Shown here piece by piece: positions 39,253 to 45,806 of a stretch of 45,946 bases of DNA. Source of the DNA: a virus; the IMG/VR virus record IMGVR_UViG_3300021579_000289, positions 1 through 45,946 of that record; one strand, 5' to 3'. Both the position numbers and the translations under genes were made by a program. Below the pieces are notes generated by a model. It had not been told where the DNA came from, made no database searches, and saw only the letters and a program-made list of their open reading frames with translations. Position 1 is the first letter of the stretch. Each line of letters opens with the position of its first letter.

Positions 39253-39926
39253 CGGCGGCCCTCGGGACTTCCCGCCTGAACGACGATGACGCCCGCCGCA
39301 ACGAACCGTCGCACTATCGCGCCGTCGTAATGGGCCTCGAGTTCGCTTCTCCCGTCCGTGCTCGCGAAGCTCTTGGCGGTCGTGGCCACGGTCACCAGCC
39401 GGGACTCGTATCGGGCGGCCAGGACTTCGCTCACCGCTTTCGGGTCTCGGTCCCAGCCCATGTCATCGAGGAACAGGACGCTCGCGCGGCTGGCGGACAG
39501 GATCTCGGGCGCATCGCCCCTGCCCAACGGGTGCTCGCGCCGTGCCCGCTCGAGCTCGGTCGCGCTGAACCAGCGCATGCCCCGGGCGAGGTTCCAGCGG
39601 GAGCCCCCTTGCGCCACGCCGGTCCCGAGGAGCCGGCGGAAGATGTACCCGGCCGCCGAGGACTTTCCGATCCCCGTGCCACCGATGAGCAGCAGCGAAC
39701 CGTGCTCAGGGAGCCACGTACGCGCATGCTGGACGAGCTTCGGGCAGCCCATGCTCCCGATGAGCTCCGCCGGCTTCGCGACGCGCAGGTGAGGCGGCAG
39801 ACGGCCCAGGAACACGGAGGCGTCGGACGCCCGCTCTCGCCGCTCGATGGCGTCCACCTCGGCGTCCGAGAGCAGACGGAGCCCGGAGAGCAGGTTCGCC
39901 ACGTCGACTTGGCTCGGTTCAGACAA
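39249..39926 (-). CDS. DnaC/IstB-like helicase-loader ATPase
   Basis: A 225-residue AAA+ ATPase that probably loads the host replicative helicase at the phage origin. Walker A is GGTGIGKS (82-89) and Walker B is VLFLDDMG (150-157); a sensor-like region follows (RLVTVATTAKSFA), then a C-terminal arginine-finger-like stretch (YDGAIVRRFVAAG). The N-terminal region (residues 1-60) would contact helicase. It lies immediately after the O-like initiator, overlapping it by 8 bases, as in lambda O-P or DnaC-type pairs. No transposase is nearby, which argues against IstB. Confidence 0.8.
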   Translation of the reverse strand: MSEPSQVDVANLLSGLRLLSDAEVDAIERRERASDASVFLGRLPPHLRVAKPAELIGSMGCPKLVQHARTWLPEHGSLLLIGGTGIGKSSAAGYIFRRLLGTGVAQGGSRWNLARGMRWFSATELERARREHPLGRGDAPEILSASRASVLFLDDMGWDRDPKAVSEVLAARYESRLVTVATTAKSFASTDGRSELEAHYDGAIVRRFVAAGVIVVQAGSPEGRR

Positions 39927-40863
39927 TGCGCACCCCCTTCGAGTCGCGCGAGGCCACGAATGTCGGCGAGTTCTGCAGCGGCGCGTTGCGGACGGGGAAC
40001 TTGCCGCGTCCCTGCTTCTGGGCGGCCTCGACCTCGAGGAACTTGTTGACCTTCGAGTCGAACCACTCGAAATCGTGGAACCCCGTGAGTTTGTCCCGAG
40101 CCTGTGTCAGGGCCGTCTGGACGTCGGCTTCAGTCAGCTGGTTCGTCGCCGCCCAGTCCAGTTGTGTTTGCGACGGGAACCACGCCGAGAACGGGATCCG
40201 CTCGAAAAGAGGGTCGACGCGCACGGGCAGAGCGGCACCGTCGAACGTCCGCTGCGCCAGCCGAGCTCGCAGCGGAGAACCCTCGGCCGAGGGTGCTGGC
40301 GGGGGCGGCTGGGGGCCCGACTGCGCGCCGTGACCTGTCAGATCTTCAGCCACCACCTCTCGTTTAAGATCTGATCCGGAGTAGGAGTAGGATCCTGACG
40401 CGCGCGGGGCTGGCTCGGCTGGACCAGCCGGCTGGGTCTCCGGCTGGAACCGTCCGGCTGGTCCTCGGCTGGCTCGGCTGGCTCGTGCCATCCCACCTAG
40501 TTGGCTGGGCGTCGGCTGGTTGTCGGCTGGACCAGCCGACGATCCAGCTGGAGTGGTAGCGGGTCCGCCTGGCTTGCGCCCGTACACGTCGTGGTAGTCG
40601 TGCACGGCGTAGCCGCCTTCGATTCGCTCCCATAGCCCGCGGTCGACGAGTGCCTTGACGTAGGCGCGAGCCTTCGGTGTGGGCCACAGCGCGAGGCTCT
40701 GCGCTTCCGGGATGAAGTCGACGCGCTCGCCCCGGCGTCGCCGCTCGTCTTCCTTTCGGCGGCAATACATGAGGCCGCAGGCCCAGTACCAGGCGGCGCC
40801 TTCGCCGACGGCCTGCAGCTTCTCGTTCTCGTTAGCGTGGTCGTCGAGAAATGCCCAGCTCAC
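39919..40863 (-). CDS. replication initiator (O-like) with internal iterons
   Basis: A 314-residue protein. Residues 1-95 look like a winged-helix initiator domain (AVGEGAAWYWACGLMYCRRK, PKARAYVKALVDRGLWERIE, GGYAVHDYHDVYGRKPG). Residues 96-200 are a low-complexity Pro/Ala/Ser linker encoded by the CGGCTGG array. Residues 215-290 form a C-terminal helical domain (LFERIPFSAWFPSQTQLDWA, DFEWFDSKVNKFLEVEAAQK). Domain layout and DNA repeats in the middle resemble lambda O. It sits between a DnaA-domain-IV-like gene and a DnaC-like gene, so an initiator role is well supported by context, less so by sequence family. Confidence 0.65.
   Translation of the reverse strand: MSWAFLDDHANENEKLQAVGEGAAWYWACGLMYCRRKEDERRRRGERVDFIPEAQSLALWPTPKARAYVKALVDRGLWERIEGGYAVHDYHDVYGRKPGGPATTPAGSSAGPADNQPTPSQLGGMARASRASRGPAGRFQPETQPAGPAEPAPRASGSYSYSGSDLKREVVAEDLTGHGAQSGPQPPPPAPSAEGSPLRARLAQRTFDGAALPVRVDPLFERIPFSAWFPSQTQLDWAATNQLTEADVQTALTQARDKLTGFHDFEWFDSKVNKFLEVEAAQKQGRGKFPVRNAPLQNSPTFVASRDSKGVRIV
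40339..40374. promoter_or_regulatory. inverted repeat beside origin array, relatively AT-richer
   Basis: TCAGATCT (40339-40346) and AGATCTGA (40367-40374) form an inverted repeat with a 20-base loop, directly beside the iteron array. The segment is less GC-rich than its surroundings (CTCGTTTAAGATCTG), so it could be the first melting site of the origin. It lies in the initiator coding sequence. Confidence 0.4.
40406..40548. other. candidate replication origin: CGGCTGG iteron array
   Basis: CGGCTGG occurs exactly eight times, at 40416, 40429, 40441, 40455, 40466, 40475, 40513 and 40524. Near copies lie at 40407 and 40502. Spacing is mostly 9-14 bases, about one helical turn. Two copies are extended into the palindrome CGGCTGGACCAGCCG (40416-40430 and 40524-40538). 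The array lies inside the initiator gene, as in lambdoid phages. An alternative is that it only reflects low-complexity coding for the linker. Confidence 0.6.
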
Positions 40864-41234
40864 CGAGGATCCTCCCGGAGCGACAGCGCGAACCGTCCGA
40901 GCTCCGTGCCTTCCGCGATCGCTTTCGAGACCTTCTTCACCGCGTAGCTGACGCTCGAATGGTCACGGCCGCCGAGCAAGTGCCCGACGGCTTCGAGGGA
41001 GTGCCCGTTCTCGCGCAGGACCCACGCGACGGCATGGAGCGCGAACGCCGCACGCGAGCGCGGATGAGGGCGCCCCCGCTTGGTCCGCGCGACCAGATCT
41101 GCGGGGGCGAGCCCCACCCAGCGCGCCGCACGCGCCAGGAGGGCGTCCACCGGGTGCTCATGCGTCACCGGCGCCGGGCCCATCGGGACCACCGGCGCGG
41201 TGCAAGCGTGCCACTGCTGTTGCGTCTGCATCAT
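40860..41234 (-). CDS. DnaA domain IV-like DNA-binding protein
   Basis: A 124-residue protein whose C-terminal half resembles the DNA-binding domain of DnaA: HPVDALLARAARWVGLAPAD, RPHPRSRAAFALHAVAWVLR, and HSLEAVGHLLGGRDHSSVSY followed by AVKKV, where G-G-R-D-H-S-S-V is the DnaA-box recognition signature. The ATPase domain is absent, so it would bind DNA only. The ATG overlaps the RusA-like stop. It may bind the origin or compete with host DnaA. Classic DnaA boxes (TTATNCACA) are not seen nearby, so its target may differ. Confidence 0.7.
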   Translation of the reverse strand: MMQTQQQWHACTAPVVPMGPAPVTHEHPVDALLARAARWVGLAPADLVARTKRGRPHPRSRAAFALHAVAWVLRENGHSLEAVGHLLGGRDHSSVSYAVKKVSKAIAEGTELGRFALSLREDPR

Positions 41235-41779
41235 CCCGTCCAGACCTCCAATAGTCCCAGCCCGTACCCTTGCCGCGATTTCTCCCACCACGTGTCGATA
41301 CGGACGAAGCGCGGCGCATCGTCCTGCAGGAAGCCGAGCCCCTTCTTTTTGCGACCGCCGGGCTGCTTCGGTGCACGCGGCACGCACAGCTGATCGATTG
41401 CGACTTTGAACCCGTCGTTCATCTGATCCGGCTCCTTCACCGAGAACCGGATCGCGCGAATCTGCGGGCGGCCGGTGAGGGGAACCGGGCGGATCTGACA
41501 ACCCGCCTGGACCCACAGCAGACGCCAGATCTTTTCCTTCGTCGCCGCGAGGGCGAACACGGGCGCGTGCCGCGTCGCGTTCTGCGGCTGGCAGAGATCC
41601 AAAGGCAGAACGAAACGCGCAACCAACTCGCCCCGCCCGGGCACCCGTGGAAGGTGCCCAGCGCACGGCGCCGAGAGGATCTCGTCGGCACGCGCGAGGG
41701 CGTCCGGCACCGAGAATTCCTTCGGAGCGCACTTCGGCTTCGGTGGCCTCACGAGCACGAGGCGGGGCGGTTCGGTCAC
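41231..41779 (-). CDS. RusA-like Holliday junction resolvase (divergent)
   Basis: A 182-residue protein with a RusA-like layout: an N-terminal strand region (ELVARFVLPLDLCQPQNATR), a middle segment, KEPDQMNDGFKVAIDQLCVP (the D-x-x-N/D-x-x-K-x-x-x-D region), a Gly/Lys loop, then FLQDDAPRFVRIDTWWEKSR with the paired Asp and the closing YGLGLLEVW. Asp pairs would bind metal. Such enzymes resolve branched DNA before packaging. Family assignment is by pattern only. It lies within the replication genes. Confidence 0.6.
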   Translation of the reverse strand: MTEPPRLVLVRPPKPKCAPKEFSVPDALARADEILSAPCAGHLPRVPGRGELVARFVLPLDLCQPQNATRHAPVFALAATKEKIWRLLWVQAGCQIRPVPLTGRPQIRAIRFSVKEPDQMNDGFKVAIDQLCVPRAPKQPGGRKKKGLGFLQDDAPRFVRIDTWWEKSRQGYGLGLLEVWTG

Positions 41780-42474
41780 TGAGCGAGCTCCTGCTGGCGC
41801 GAGTCAGACCTACGGCCCCGGCGCCGCGGGGACTCGTCCTCGTCGTCTCCGCCCTCCCCGGTCGACGCTTTGGTCGGGACCGGGTGGATGCAGCCGGACG
41901 CGGTGGTCTCCTTCTCCGCGCCCGCGACGAACACAACTACCTGGTCCGCGTTCTTGGGCGGGTACCAGTCGACGTGCTCCGCATTCACGGCGTCCGCGGC
42001 GTACTGCACGACCTTGAGGGAGGCGCTGCCCATCGAGACGCAGTGTGCGCGGTCGCGCCGAGAGCTCGGGATCTTCACGTCCCTGGAGATCTGCGGGAAT
42101 GACGCTTGTGCAACGGCCACGTCGCTGGCCGCGGTGACGTGCAGCAGCGTCACCCCGTCCTCTTGGATCAACGCCTCCCGAAGCGACGCGCCGGAGAACG
42201 CGAACACCGCGACCTGTCTGCCCTCGAGCTCTTTTTGCGCGTCCACGAGGAATTTGCGGCAGACGAACCACTCCCCGTTCTTCAGCTTTGCCTGGTTGAT
42301 CCCCTCGAACTGGAGCGAGACCCGGCCGTTGTGCGCACGGGCGAAGCAGCGCTCGCCGTCGATCACGAACTGCACCCCGAAGAGATCTCGGGACTCCGAC
42401 TCCTTCGCCGCCGCCTCGAGCAGCGCTCGCAGCTCTTTTCTGCCCAGACTGATTCCGTTTTTGTTTGTCTGCAC
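41776..42474 (-). CDS. sliding-clamp-like protein (tentative)
   Basis: A 232-residue protein starting at GTG 42474 with AAGGAG 9 bases upstream. Its first half has DnaN-like features: LGRKELRALLEAAAKESESR, DLFGVQFVIDGERCFARAHN and the clamp-like phrase NGRVSLQFEGINQ. Later parts are DVKIPSSRRDRAHCVSMGSA, then NADQVVVFVAGAEKETTASG and CIHPV, similar in placement to the final strands of a clamp domain. The C-terminal 40 residues are charged and disordered. It is shorter than a bacterial beta clamp (about 365 residues), so it may be a two-domain clamp forming a trimer. The alternative is an unrelated DNA-binding protein. Confidence 0.5.
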   Translation of the reverse strand: MQTNKNGISLGRKELRALLEAAAKESESRDLFGVQFVIDGERCFARAHNGRVSLQFEGINQAKLKNGEWFVCRKFLVDAQKELEGRQVAVFAFSGASLREALIQEDGVTLLHVTAASDVAVAQASFPQISRDVKIPSSRRDRAHCVSMGSASLKVVQYAADAVNAEHVDWYPPKNADQVVVFVAGAEKETTASGCIHPVPTKASTGEGGDDEDESPRRRGRRSDSRQQELAQ

Positions 42475-42486
42475 TGTTGTTACTCC

Positions 42487-42894
42487 TTACTCCTGTCGTG
42501 TGCGGCTCGCGCGGTTGGTGGCCTTACACGCGCGGCAAAGCAGTAGTCTGCCGGCCTTCGCTTGGGCGCGAAGCCTGATGCCCGCGTAGACGTCGCGGTG
42601 ACCGCATGCCCGGTGAAGGACGCGCCATGTTGCGTTGCCGGCAACGTTCGCGAGTCGCTCTTCCACGAGGACTGCGCCGCCGAACAGCTCTCGCCCGGTC
42701 ATGTCCACGAGGGCGTACGAGTCGGGCCTCGAAGCGGGTCGCGTGAAGCGTGCGATCGCTGCGTCCATGTGGTGGCTGCGCACGAAGAAACGCAGTGTCG
42801 GCACATCGAGCCCAACGCGCGCGGCGGCCTCCTCGATGGTCCCGGCTCCACGAATCGCTTCAGCCACTTCGCGGCGGCTACGAATCGGAATCAT
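42487..42894 (-). CDS. HTH plus zinc-binding protein, hypothetical
   Basis: A 135-residue protein. Residues 5-45 form a helix-turn-helix (RREVAEAIRGAGTIEEAAAR, VGLDVPTLRFFVRSHHMD). The C-terminal part has the cysteine pattern C-x-x-H ... C-x-x-C (RACGHRDVY and LLLCRACKATNR), a probable zinc site. The ATG overlaps the methylase stop as ATGA. It may be an HNH-like or transcription-regulating protein; the HNH catalytic His-Asn pair is not evident. Function unknown. Confidence 0.6.
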   Translation of the reverse strand: MIPIRSRREVAEAIRGAGTIEEAAARVGLDVPTLRFFVRSHHMDAAIARFTRPASRPDSYALVDMTGRELFGGAVLVEERLANVAGNATWRVLHRACGHRDVYAGIRLRAQAKAGRLLLCRACKATNRASRTRQE

Positions 42895-43430
42895 TCCGCG
42901 GCCTCCACTTGGATCTCATCGCCGAACGTCGTCCAGCCAGGACGGGCCTCGCGGGCGAACAGCTCGAGGTAAGGCCCCGGGGCGAGGCGCTCCACGAGCC
43001 TGAAAAAGGCGATGGGCTTCGCGGAGTGCCTCCCCATCGCCGCGTCGAAGATCGAGCGCACCGATTTGCACTGAACAATCGACCTGCCGCGCGTTGCGAC
43101 GATCGCTGTCTCGTGCGAGTTGCGCACGGTGCGCCCCATCCCGAAATGGACGCGCCCTGAACGCGTGAGCTTCCGCCATACGATCTCGGACTTCGGCGTG
43201 AAGCCCCACGCCCTGCAGACGTCGAGGGCTTCCTGCTGCATTGCTGCGACGCGCCAGAGGAGTAGGATCGCGTCGTCCGCGACTTCAAACGAATGGTCTG
43301 CGAGGAACGACTTGATCTCCCCGATCGGAAGGCAACGGTAGTTCTTCGACGCTCCGCGCGCCTTGCCCGGCAGTGCGTCCTTGAAGAGCCACGGCGGATC
43401 CGCGACGACCACGCGATAGGGCTCGGTCAT
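42891..43430 (-). CDS. MT-A70 family adenine-N6 DNA methyltransferase
   Basis: A 179-residue protein with the catalytic motif DPPW at residues 11-14 (YRVVVADPPWLFKDALPGKA), then YRCLPIGEIKSFLADHSFEV, LLLWRVAAMQQEALDVCRAW and GFTPKSEIVWRKLTRSGRVH, and the C-terminal PGPYLELFAREARPGWTTFG. All are typical of phage MT-A70 enzymes. It uses S-adenosylmethionine to methylate adenine and probably protects phage DNA from restriction. The start at ATG 43430 overlaps the upstream stop as ATGA; residues in the longer frame look non-coding. Confidence 0.9.
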   Translation of the reverse strand: MTEPYRVVVADPPWLFKDALPGKARGASKNYRCLPIGEIKSFLADHSFEVADDAILLLWRVAAMQQEALDVCRAWGFTPKSEIVWRKLTRSGRVHFGMGRTVRNSHETAIVATRGRSIVQCKSVRSIFDAAMGRHSAKPIAFFRLVERLAPGPYLELFAREARPGWTTFGDEIQVEAAE

Positions 43431-43816
43431 CGGGTGCGCTCCGTGCGAAGAGCGTGCAAGGCGGCGGGCAGGTAGAGCTGTTCCACGTCCGGGGTGGCAA
43501 AACCCAACGCGGTGAAATCGCGCACGACGACCCCAAAGGCGATTGCGTGGGCTCTCTCGATCTCCATCCCCGGAGAGACACGCCCCCCGACGAGCCACAG
43601 CTCGTCGCAGCGCTCGACGAGCGCCAGGTCACATTCGAGTCCGAGGTCTCGGTGGTCCTCCGAGAGCACTCCAGAGAGCACGACCCAATCGGCGACCGTC
43701 GTGACGTTGAAGTGCATGACGGCCCAGGAGCACCACGCGGCGGCGTTCTGGCGGTTCGCCTCGCGATCGGGTCCAGACCCGAGCGGGTGGGCGATGTAGA
43801 CGACCTTGCGCTCCAT
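43427..43816 (-). CDS. nucleoside 2-deoxyribosyltransferase-like protein (DUF4406-like)
   Basis: A 129-residue protein with the Rossmann-like start VVYIAHPLGSGPDREANRQN, then ADWVVLSGVLSEDHRDLGLE, CDLALVERCDELWLVGGRVS and PGMEIERAHAIAFGVVV. This matches small phage proteins related to nucleoside 2-deoxyribosyltransferases: GP-x-x-x-N near the N-terminus and the conserved SxGMxxE motif. It may act in nucleotide salvage or base modification. It is translationally coupled to the XRE gene (stop and start share one base). Confidence 0.7.
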   Translation of the reverse strand: MERKVVYIAHPLGSGPDREANRQNAAAWCSWAVMHFNVTTVADWVVLSGVLSEDHRDLGLECDLALVERCDELWLVGGRVSPGMEIERAHAIAFGVVVRDFTALGFATPDVEQLYLPAALHALRTERTR

Positions 43817-44100
43817 CAGAAAAGCCCCCCCGGCGCGAGGCGCGCTTTCGCTGCCTCGACGGCGGCATCGATCTGCTCCTTCGACGGCGGCTCGCCGGCG
43901 CCGAAAAGCACGTACTCAACAGAAGCTCCGAGAGCTTCGGCAATACCGGCGATCTTCCCTACACCCGGGTTCTCAACGTGCCCAGACTCAAGCTGCCCAA
44001 CGTAGGCGGGTGAAGCTCGAGCCAGTTTGCCCAGCAATCGCTGGGACACATTGCCGGATGCGGTTTCGCGAAGTTGCCTAATTCGTTCGGCCATCGTCAT
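43816..44100 (-). CDS. XRE/cI-like transcriptional regulator
   Basis: A 94-residue protein with a helix-turn-helix of the lambda repressor type (AERIRQLRETASGNVSQRLL, GKLARASPAYVGQLESGHVE, NPGVGKIAGIAEALGASVEY). The C-terminal 30 residues are a short helix with no protease or dimer domain, so it is closer to Cro or a short repressor than to full cI. It is the first gene of the leftward array. Its promoter ends about 5 bases before the ATG, so the mRNA should be nearly leaderless. It probably binds the operators within the promoters it shares with the rightward operon. Confidence 0.85.
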   Translation of the reverse strand: MTMAERIRQLRETASGNVSQRLLGKLARASPAYVGQLESGHVENPGVGKIAGIAEALGASVEYVLFGAGEPPSKEQIDAAVEAAKARLAPGGLF

Positions 44101-44142
44101 GTGACGAATGATGTATTAGTCGCGAATAACACGTCAGTCAAC
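44101..44142 (-). promoter_or_regulatory. leftward promoter and operator copy
   Basis: On the minus strand TTGACT (44141-44136), a 17-base spacer and TAATAC (44118-44113) form a near-consensus sigma-70 promoter. Transcription should begin near 44106, about 5 bases before the XRE start. The whole 42-base stretch is an inverted copy of 44242-44283, with 35 of 42 positions identical. Shared inner boxes are ATTCGCGA and CATTCGT, likely repressor half-sites. Confidence 0.85.
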
Positions 44143-44241
44143 ACCGACCTCCGGGCGGCCTTCGTGCCGTTCGAGAAGGCAGGCTTTCTCTGGTCTCGCC
44201 CCTTTGTCGTGGGCAAAGTGAGAAAAAAGCGCCGCGCTCCA
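44143..44241. other. 99-base region between divergent promoters
   Basis: I see no gene here. The stretch separates the outward-facing promoters whose -35 boxes face each other. It contains AGAAGGCAGGCTTTCT, a partly palindromic region, and an A-rich run (GAGAAAAAAG) near 44220-44228. It could host further regulator binding or DNA looping between the two operators. Confidence 0.4.
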
Positions 44242-44283
44242 GTTGACTAATTCGTCATTCGCGAATAATACATCATTCGTGAC
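44242..44283 (+). promoter_or_regulatory. rightward promoter and operator copy
   Basis: TTGACT at 44243-44248, a 17-base spacer and TAATAC at 44266-44271 make a near-consensus sigma-70 promoter. The start point would be about 44278, at or one base before the GTG start codon at 44279, so a leaderless mRNA is predicted. ATTCG boxes at 44250, 44257 and 44275 are candidate operator elements. This is the inverted partner of 44101-44142. Confidence 0.85.
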
Positions 44284-44608
44284 TAACGGCGCTACCTGTC
44301 CCACCTGCAACAACCGCCTCGGCCCTGCCGCGGAGCCCGGGTGCCTCCGGCTCGACCTTGCTGGGAGCGTGCTGCGGGCGCTCTCGGTGTTTCCGCGGGG
44401 CGAAGCTCGTGCCGCTCGGATGGGGGCGCTCCAGGGCGAGGTGCAGCAGGCCAGCGCGGACATCGACGCCGCGTACTGGGCGTTCACGAGGACGCGCCGC
44501 GGGGTGCCGCCCGTGCTCGCGGTCCCCGGCGCGTACGCGACGATCCGGCGCGCCAAGCTCGAACTCCGCGTGCTGCGCGCGGCTGAGCGCGGAACGGAGG
44601 TGGCGTGA
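44279..44608 (+). CDS. early protein with N-terminal CxxC, first rightward gene
   Basis: A 109-residue protein beginning at GTG 44279 (VTNGATCPTCNNRLGPAAEP). A start at 44243 is excluded because it would lie in the -35 box. CPTC and the later GC residue (Cys20) hint at a small metal site. The rest is helical with a W-containing segment (ALQGEVQQASADIDAAYWAF) and a basic C-terminus (YATIRRAKLELRVLRAAERG). It occupies the place of cro or an early regulator. Function unknown; the leaderless start is inferred. Confidence 0.6.
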   Translation: MTNGATCPTCNNRLGPAAEPGCLRLDLAGSVLRALSVFPRGEARAARMGALQGEVQQASADIDAAYWAFTRTRRGVPPVLAVPGAYATIRRAKLELRVLRAAERGTEVA

Positions 44609-45069
44609 TGCTCCTCCTTGAGTTCCTCGGCGATGTGCGCGGCTCGCTCCGCCACTTCGGGAGCTGCCCGGACTGCGGCGCTCAGCACATGAGCACGAGC
44701 GCGCGGGTGGCTCGCAAGCCCGGGGCCGACCACCTGCTCCTCTGCGAGCGCTGCGCCGCTCTCTATGTGACGGCGGGTGTCGTCATGGTGCGCTGCTCGG
44801 ACTGCGGATCGGAGCCGTGCGAGTGCGGGCCGGAGATCGTCTACCCCGGCGATCCGCTTCCCCGATTTCGGATCGAGGACGCGCGGGCGATGGGCTACGG
44901 AGAGTTTGGAGAGCGCTTCGACTGCGTGGCTCGCTGCCGGCAGATCCGCGCGAACGGGAATACCGACCAAGGGCTCTGTGTGCTCGACCGCGCGACGAAT
45001 CTCCGCATCCCGCTGGACGTGTTCGCGTCGCGAGCGTTTGCCCGCGTGAGGGCATCGAGGGTCGCATGA
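44605..45069 (+). CDS. zinc-ribbon early protein, 154 aa
   Basis: A cysteine-rich protein starting at GTG 44605 (GTGA overlap) or ATG 44608, with GGAGG upstream. It has three CxxC clusters: CPDCGAQH (about residue 21), CERC (about 47) and CSDCGSEPCECG (about 64), forming one or two zinc ribbons. The C-terminal half is alpha/beta (GLCVLDRATNLRIPLDVFAS). A role in binding nucleic acid or host transcription proteins is plausible for an early gene. No family is recognised. Confidence 0.7.
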   Translation: MMLLLEFLGDVRGSLRHFGSCPDCGAQHMSTSARVARKPGADHLLLCERCAALYVTAGVVMVRCSDCGSEPCECGPEIVYPGDPLPRFRIEDARAMGYGEFGERFDCVARCRQIRANGNTDQGLCVLDRATNLRIPLDVFASRAFARVRASRVA

Positions 45070-45413
45070 TTGCGGATGTCTCGACCCAGGAGCGGCATCG
45101 ATCGAAGGCCTCAACGTGGTGCCGGCGCGTCGGGTACATGCTGTTCCAGCTGCCCGACGGAATCCCGGAGCACGCTGTATCCGTGGCTCGCATATGGGAG
45201 TCCGCTCCACCGGACCCCTACCGGCTCGTGTACGAGATGACGATCGATGGTCGGAGATTCCCGATCACGATCACTCCGGGTCACATTGTGACCGGTGATG
45301 TTGTCGGGAATGTCCAGATTGGGCTGATCGGCGCTGCCCACCACCCCGGAGACATGTACCGTCGGCTCCGTCGCGAGATCCGAATCGCGCTCGGATTGCC
45401 CGTCCCGCACTGA
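45066..45413 (+). CDS. hypothetical early protein, 115 aa
   Basis: The ATG at 45066 overlaps the upstream stop as ATGA (MIADVSTQERHRSKASTWCR). The sequence is mixed (VGYMLFQLPDGIPEHAVSVA, YRLVYEMTIDGRRFPITITP) with a helical basic end (DMYRRLRREIRIALGLPVPH). It looks like a small alpha/beta protein of unknown function. A longer reading from 44817 is a shadow of the zinc-ribbon gene. Confidence 0.65.
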   Translation: MIADVSTQERHRSKASTWCRRVGYMLFQLPDGIPEHAVSVARIWESAPPDPYRLVYEMTIDGRRFPITITPGHIVTGDVVGNVQIGLIGAAHHPGDMYRRLRREIRIALGLPVPH

Positions 45414-45441
45414 TCAGACTGGAGGAATTTTGGAGGGAGAA

Positions 45442-45642
45442 ATGGCCTTTCGCACGCTCGAGATCTGCCCGGACCCCGTCCGAGGCCTTCGGGTTCGCAA
45501 ATGGTTTTGGACCGATTATTTCGCCCGGCTGCGCGGGGAGCGTCGGAGCTCTCCAGTGGCACTCAACACGCTGGACTCTGTCGTCGCGGAGATGATCGCG
45601 GCGACGCAACGTAACCCGAGGATCGAAGGAGGATCAAAATGA
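45442..45642 (+). CDS. hypothetical early protein, 66 aa
   Basis: The ATG at 45442 (MAFRTLEICPDPVRGLRVRK) is preceded by GGAGGGAGAA, a strong ribosome site; a TTG start at 45430 would lie inside that site. The protein is basic (WFWTDYFARLRGERRSSPVA) with a helical end (DSVVAEMIAATQRN). No family is recognised. The 28-base gap before it holds another GGAGG. Confidence 0.6.
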   Translation: MAFRTLEICPDPVRGLRVRKWFWTDYFARLRGERRSSPVALNTLDSVVAEMIAATQRNPRIEGGSK

Positions 45643-45806
45643 GCGGACCGAACTACCTGTACGTGATCGGCCACGGTCGCGTGTGTTTCGCCGAGCTCGC
45701 GCGGTACCTGCTGCGCGGCTCGCTCCCGACGGAGCTGCTCTCGGACGCTGGCGTCGTGCTCGGCGTCGGAATACCCGCGCGGCTTCTCGGTGGAGGTGAC
45801 GCATGA
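45639..45806 (+). CDS. hypothetical early protein, 55 aa
   Basis: A short gene with start ATGAG overlapping the upstream stop and AAGGAGG ahead of it. The product (MSGPNYLYVIGHGRVCFAEL, then ARYLLRGSLPTELLSDAGVV) is mildly hydrophobic and ends in Gly-rich sequence. It is followed by an overlapping ATGATG start. No function can be suggested. Support comes from the strong ribosome site and tight coupling on both sides. Confidence 0.55.
   Translation: MSGPNYLYVIGHGRVCFAELARYLLRGSLPTELLSDAGVVLGVGIPARLLGGGDA

Noticed and set aside
39249-39926. IstB transposition helper (insertion sequence IS21)
   Set aside because: No istA-like transposase or inverted terminal repeats nearby; the neighbours are replication genes, so a DnaC-like loader is more likely.
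40406-40548. CRISPR or simple-sequence slippage
   Set aside because: The 7-base motif is too short for CRISPR. Spacing and palindromes fit iterons better, though coding low complexity cannot be fully excluded.
40860-41936. Reading the DnaA-like protein from 41936
   Set aside because: The extra 230 residues are Arg-rich shadow of the RusA-like and clamp-like genes; ATG 41234 overlaps the upstream stop.
44134-45210. Long minus-strand frame across the early region
   Set aside because: It is Arg/Ala-rich shadow sequence, antisense to convincing zinc-ribbon and early genes with ribosome sites.
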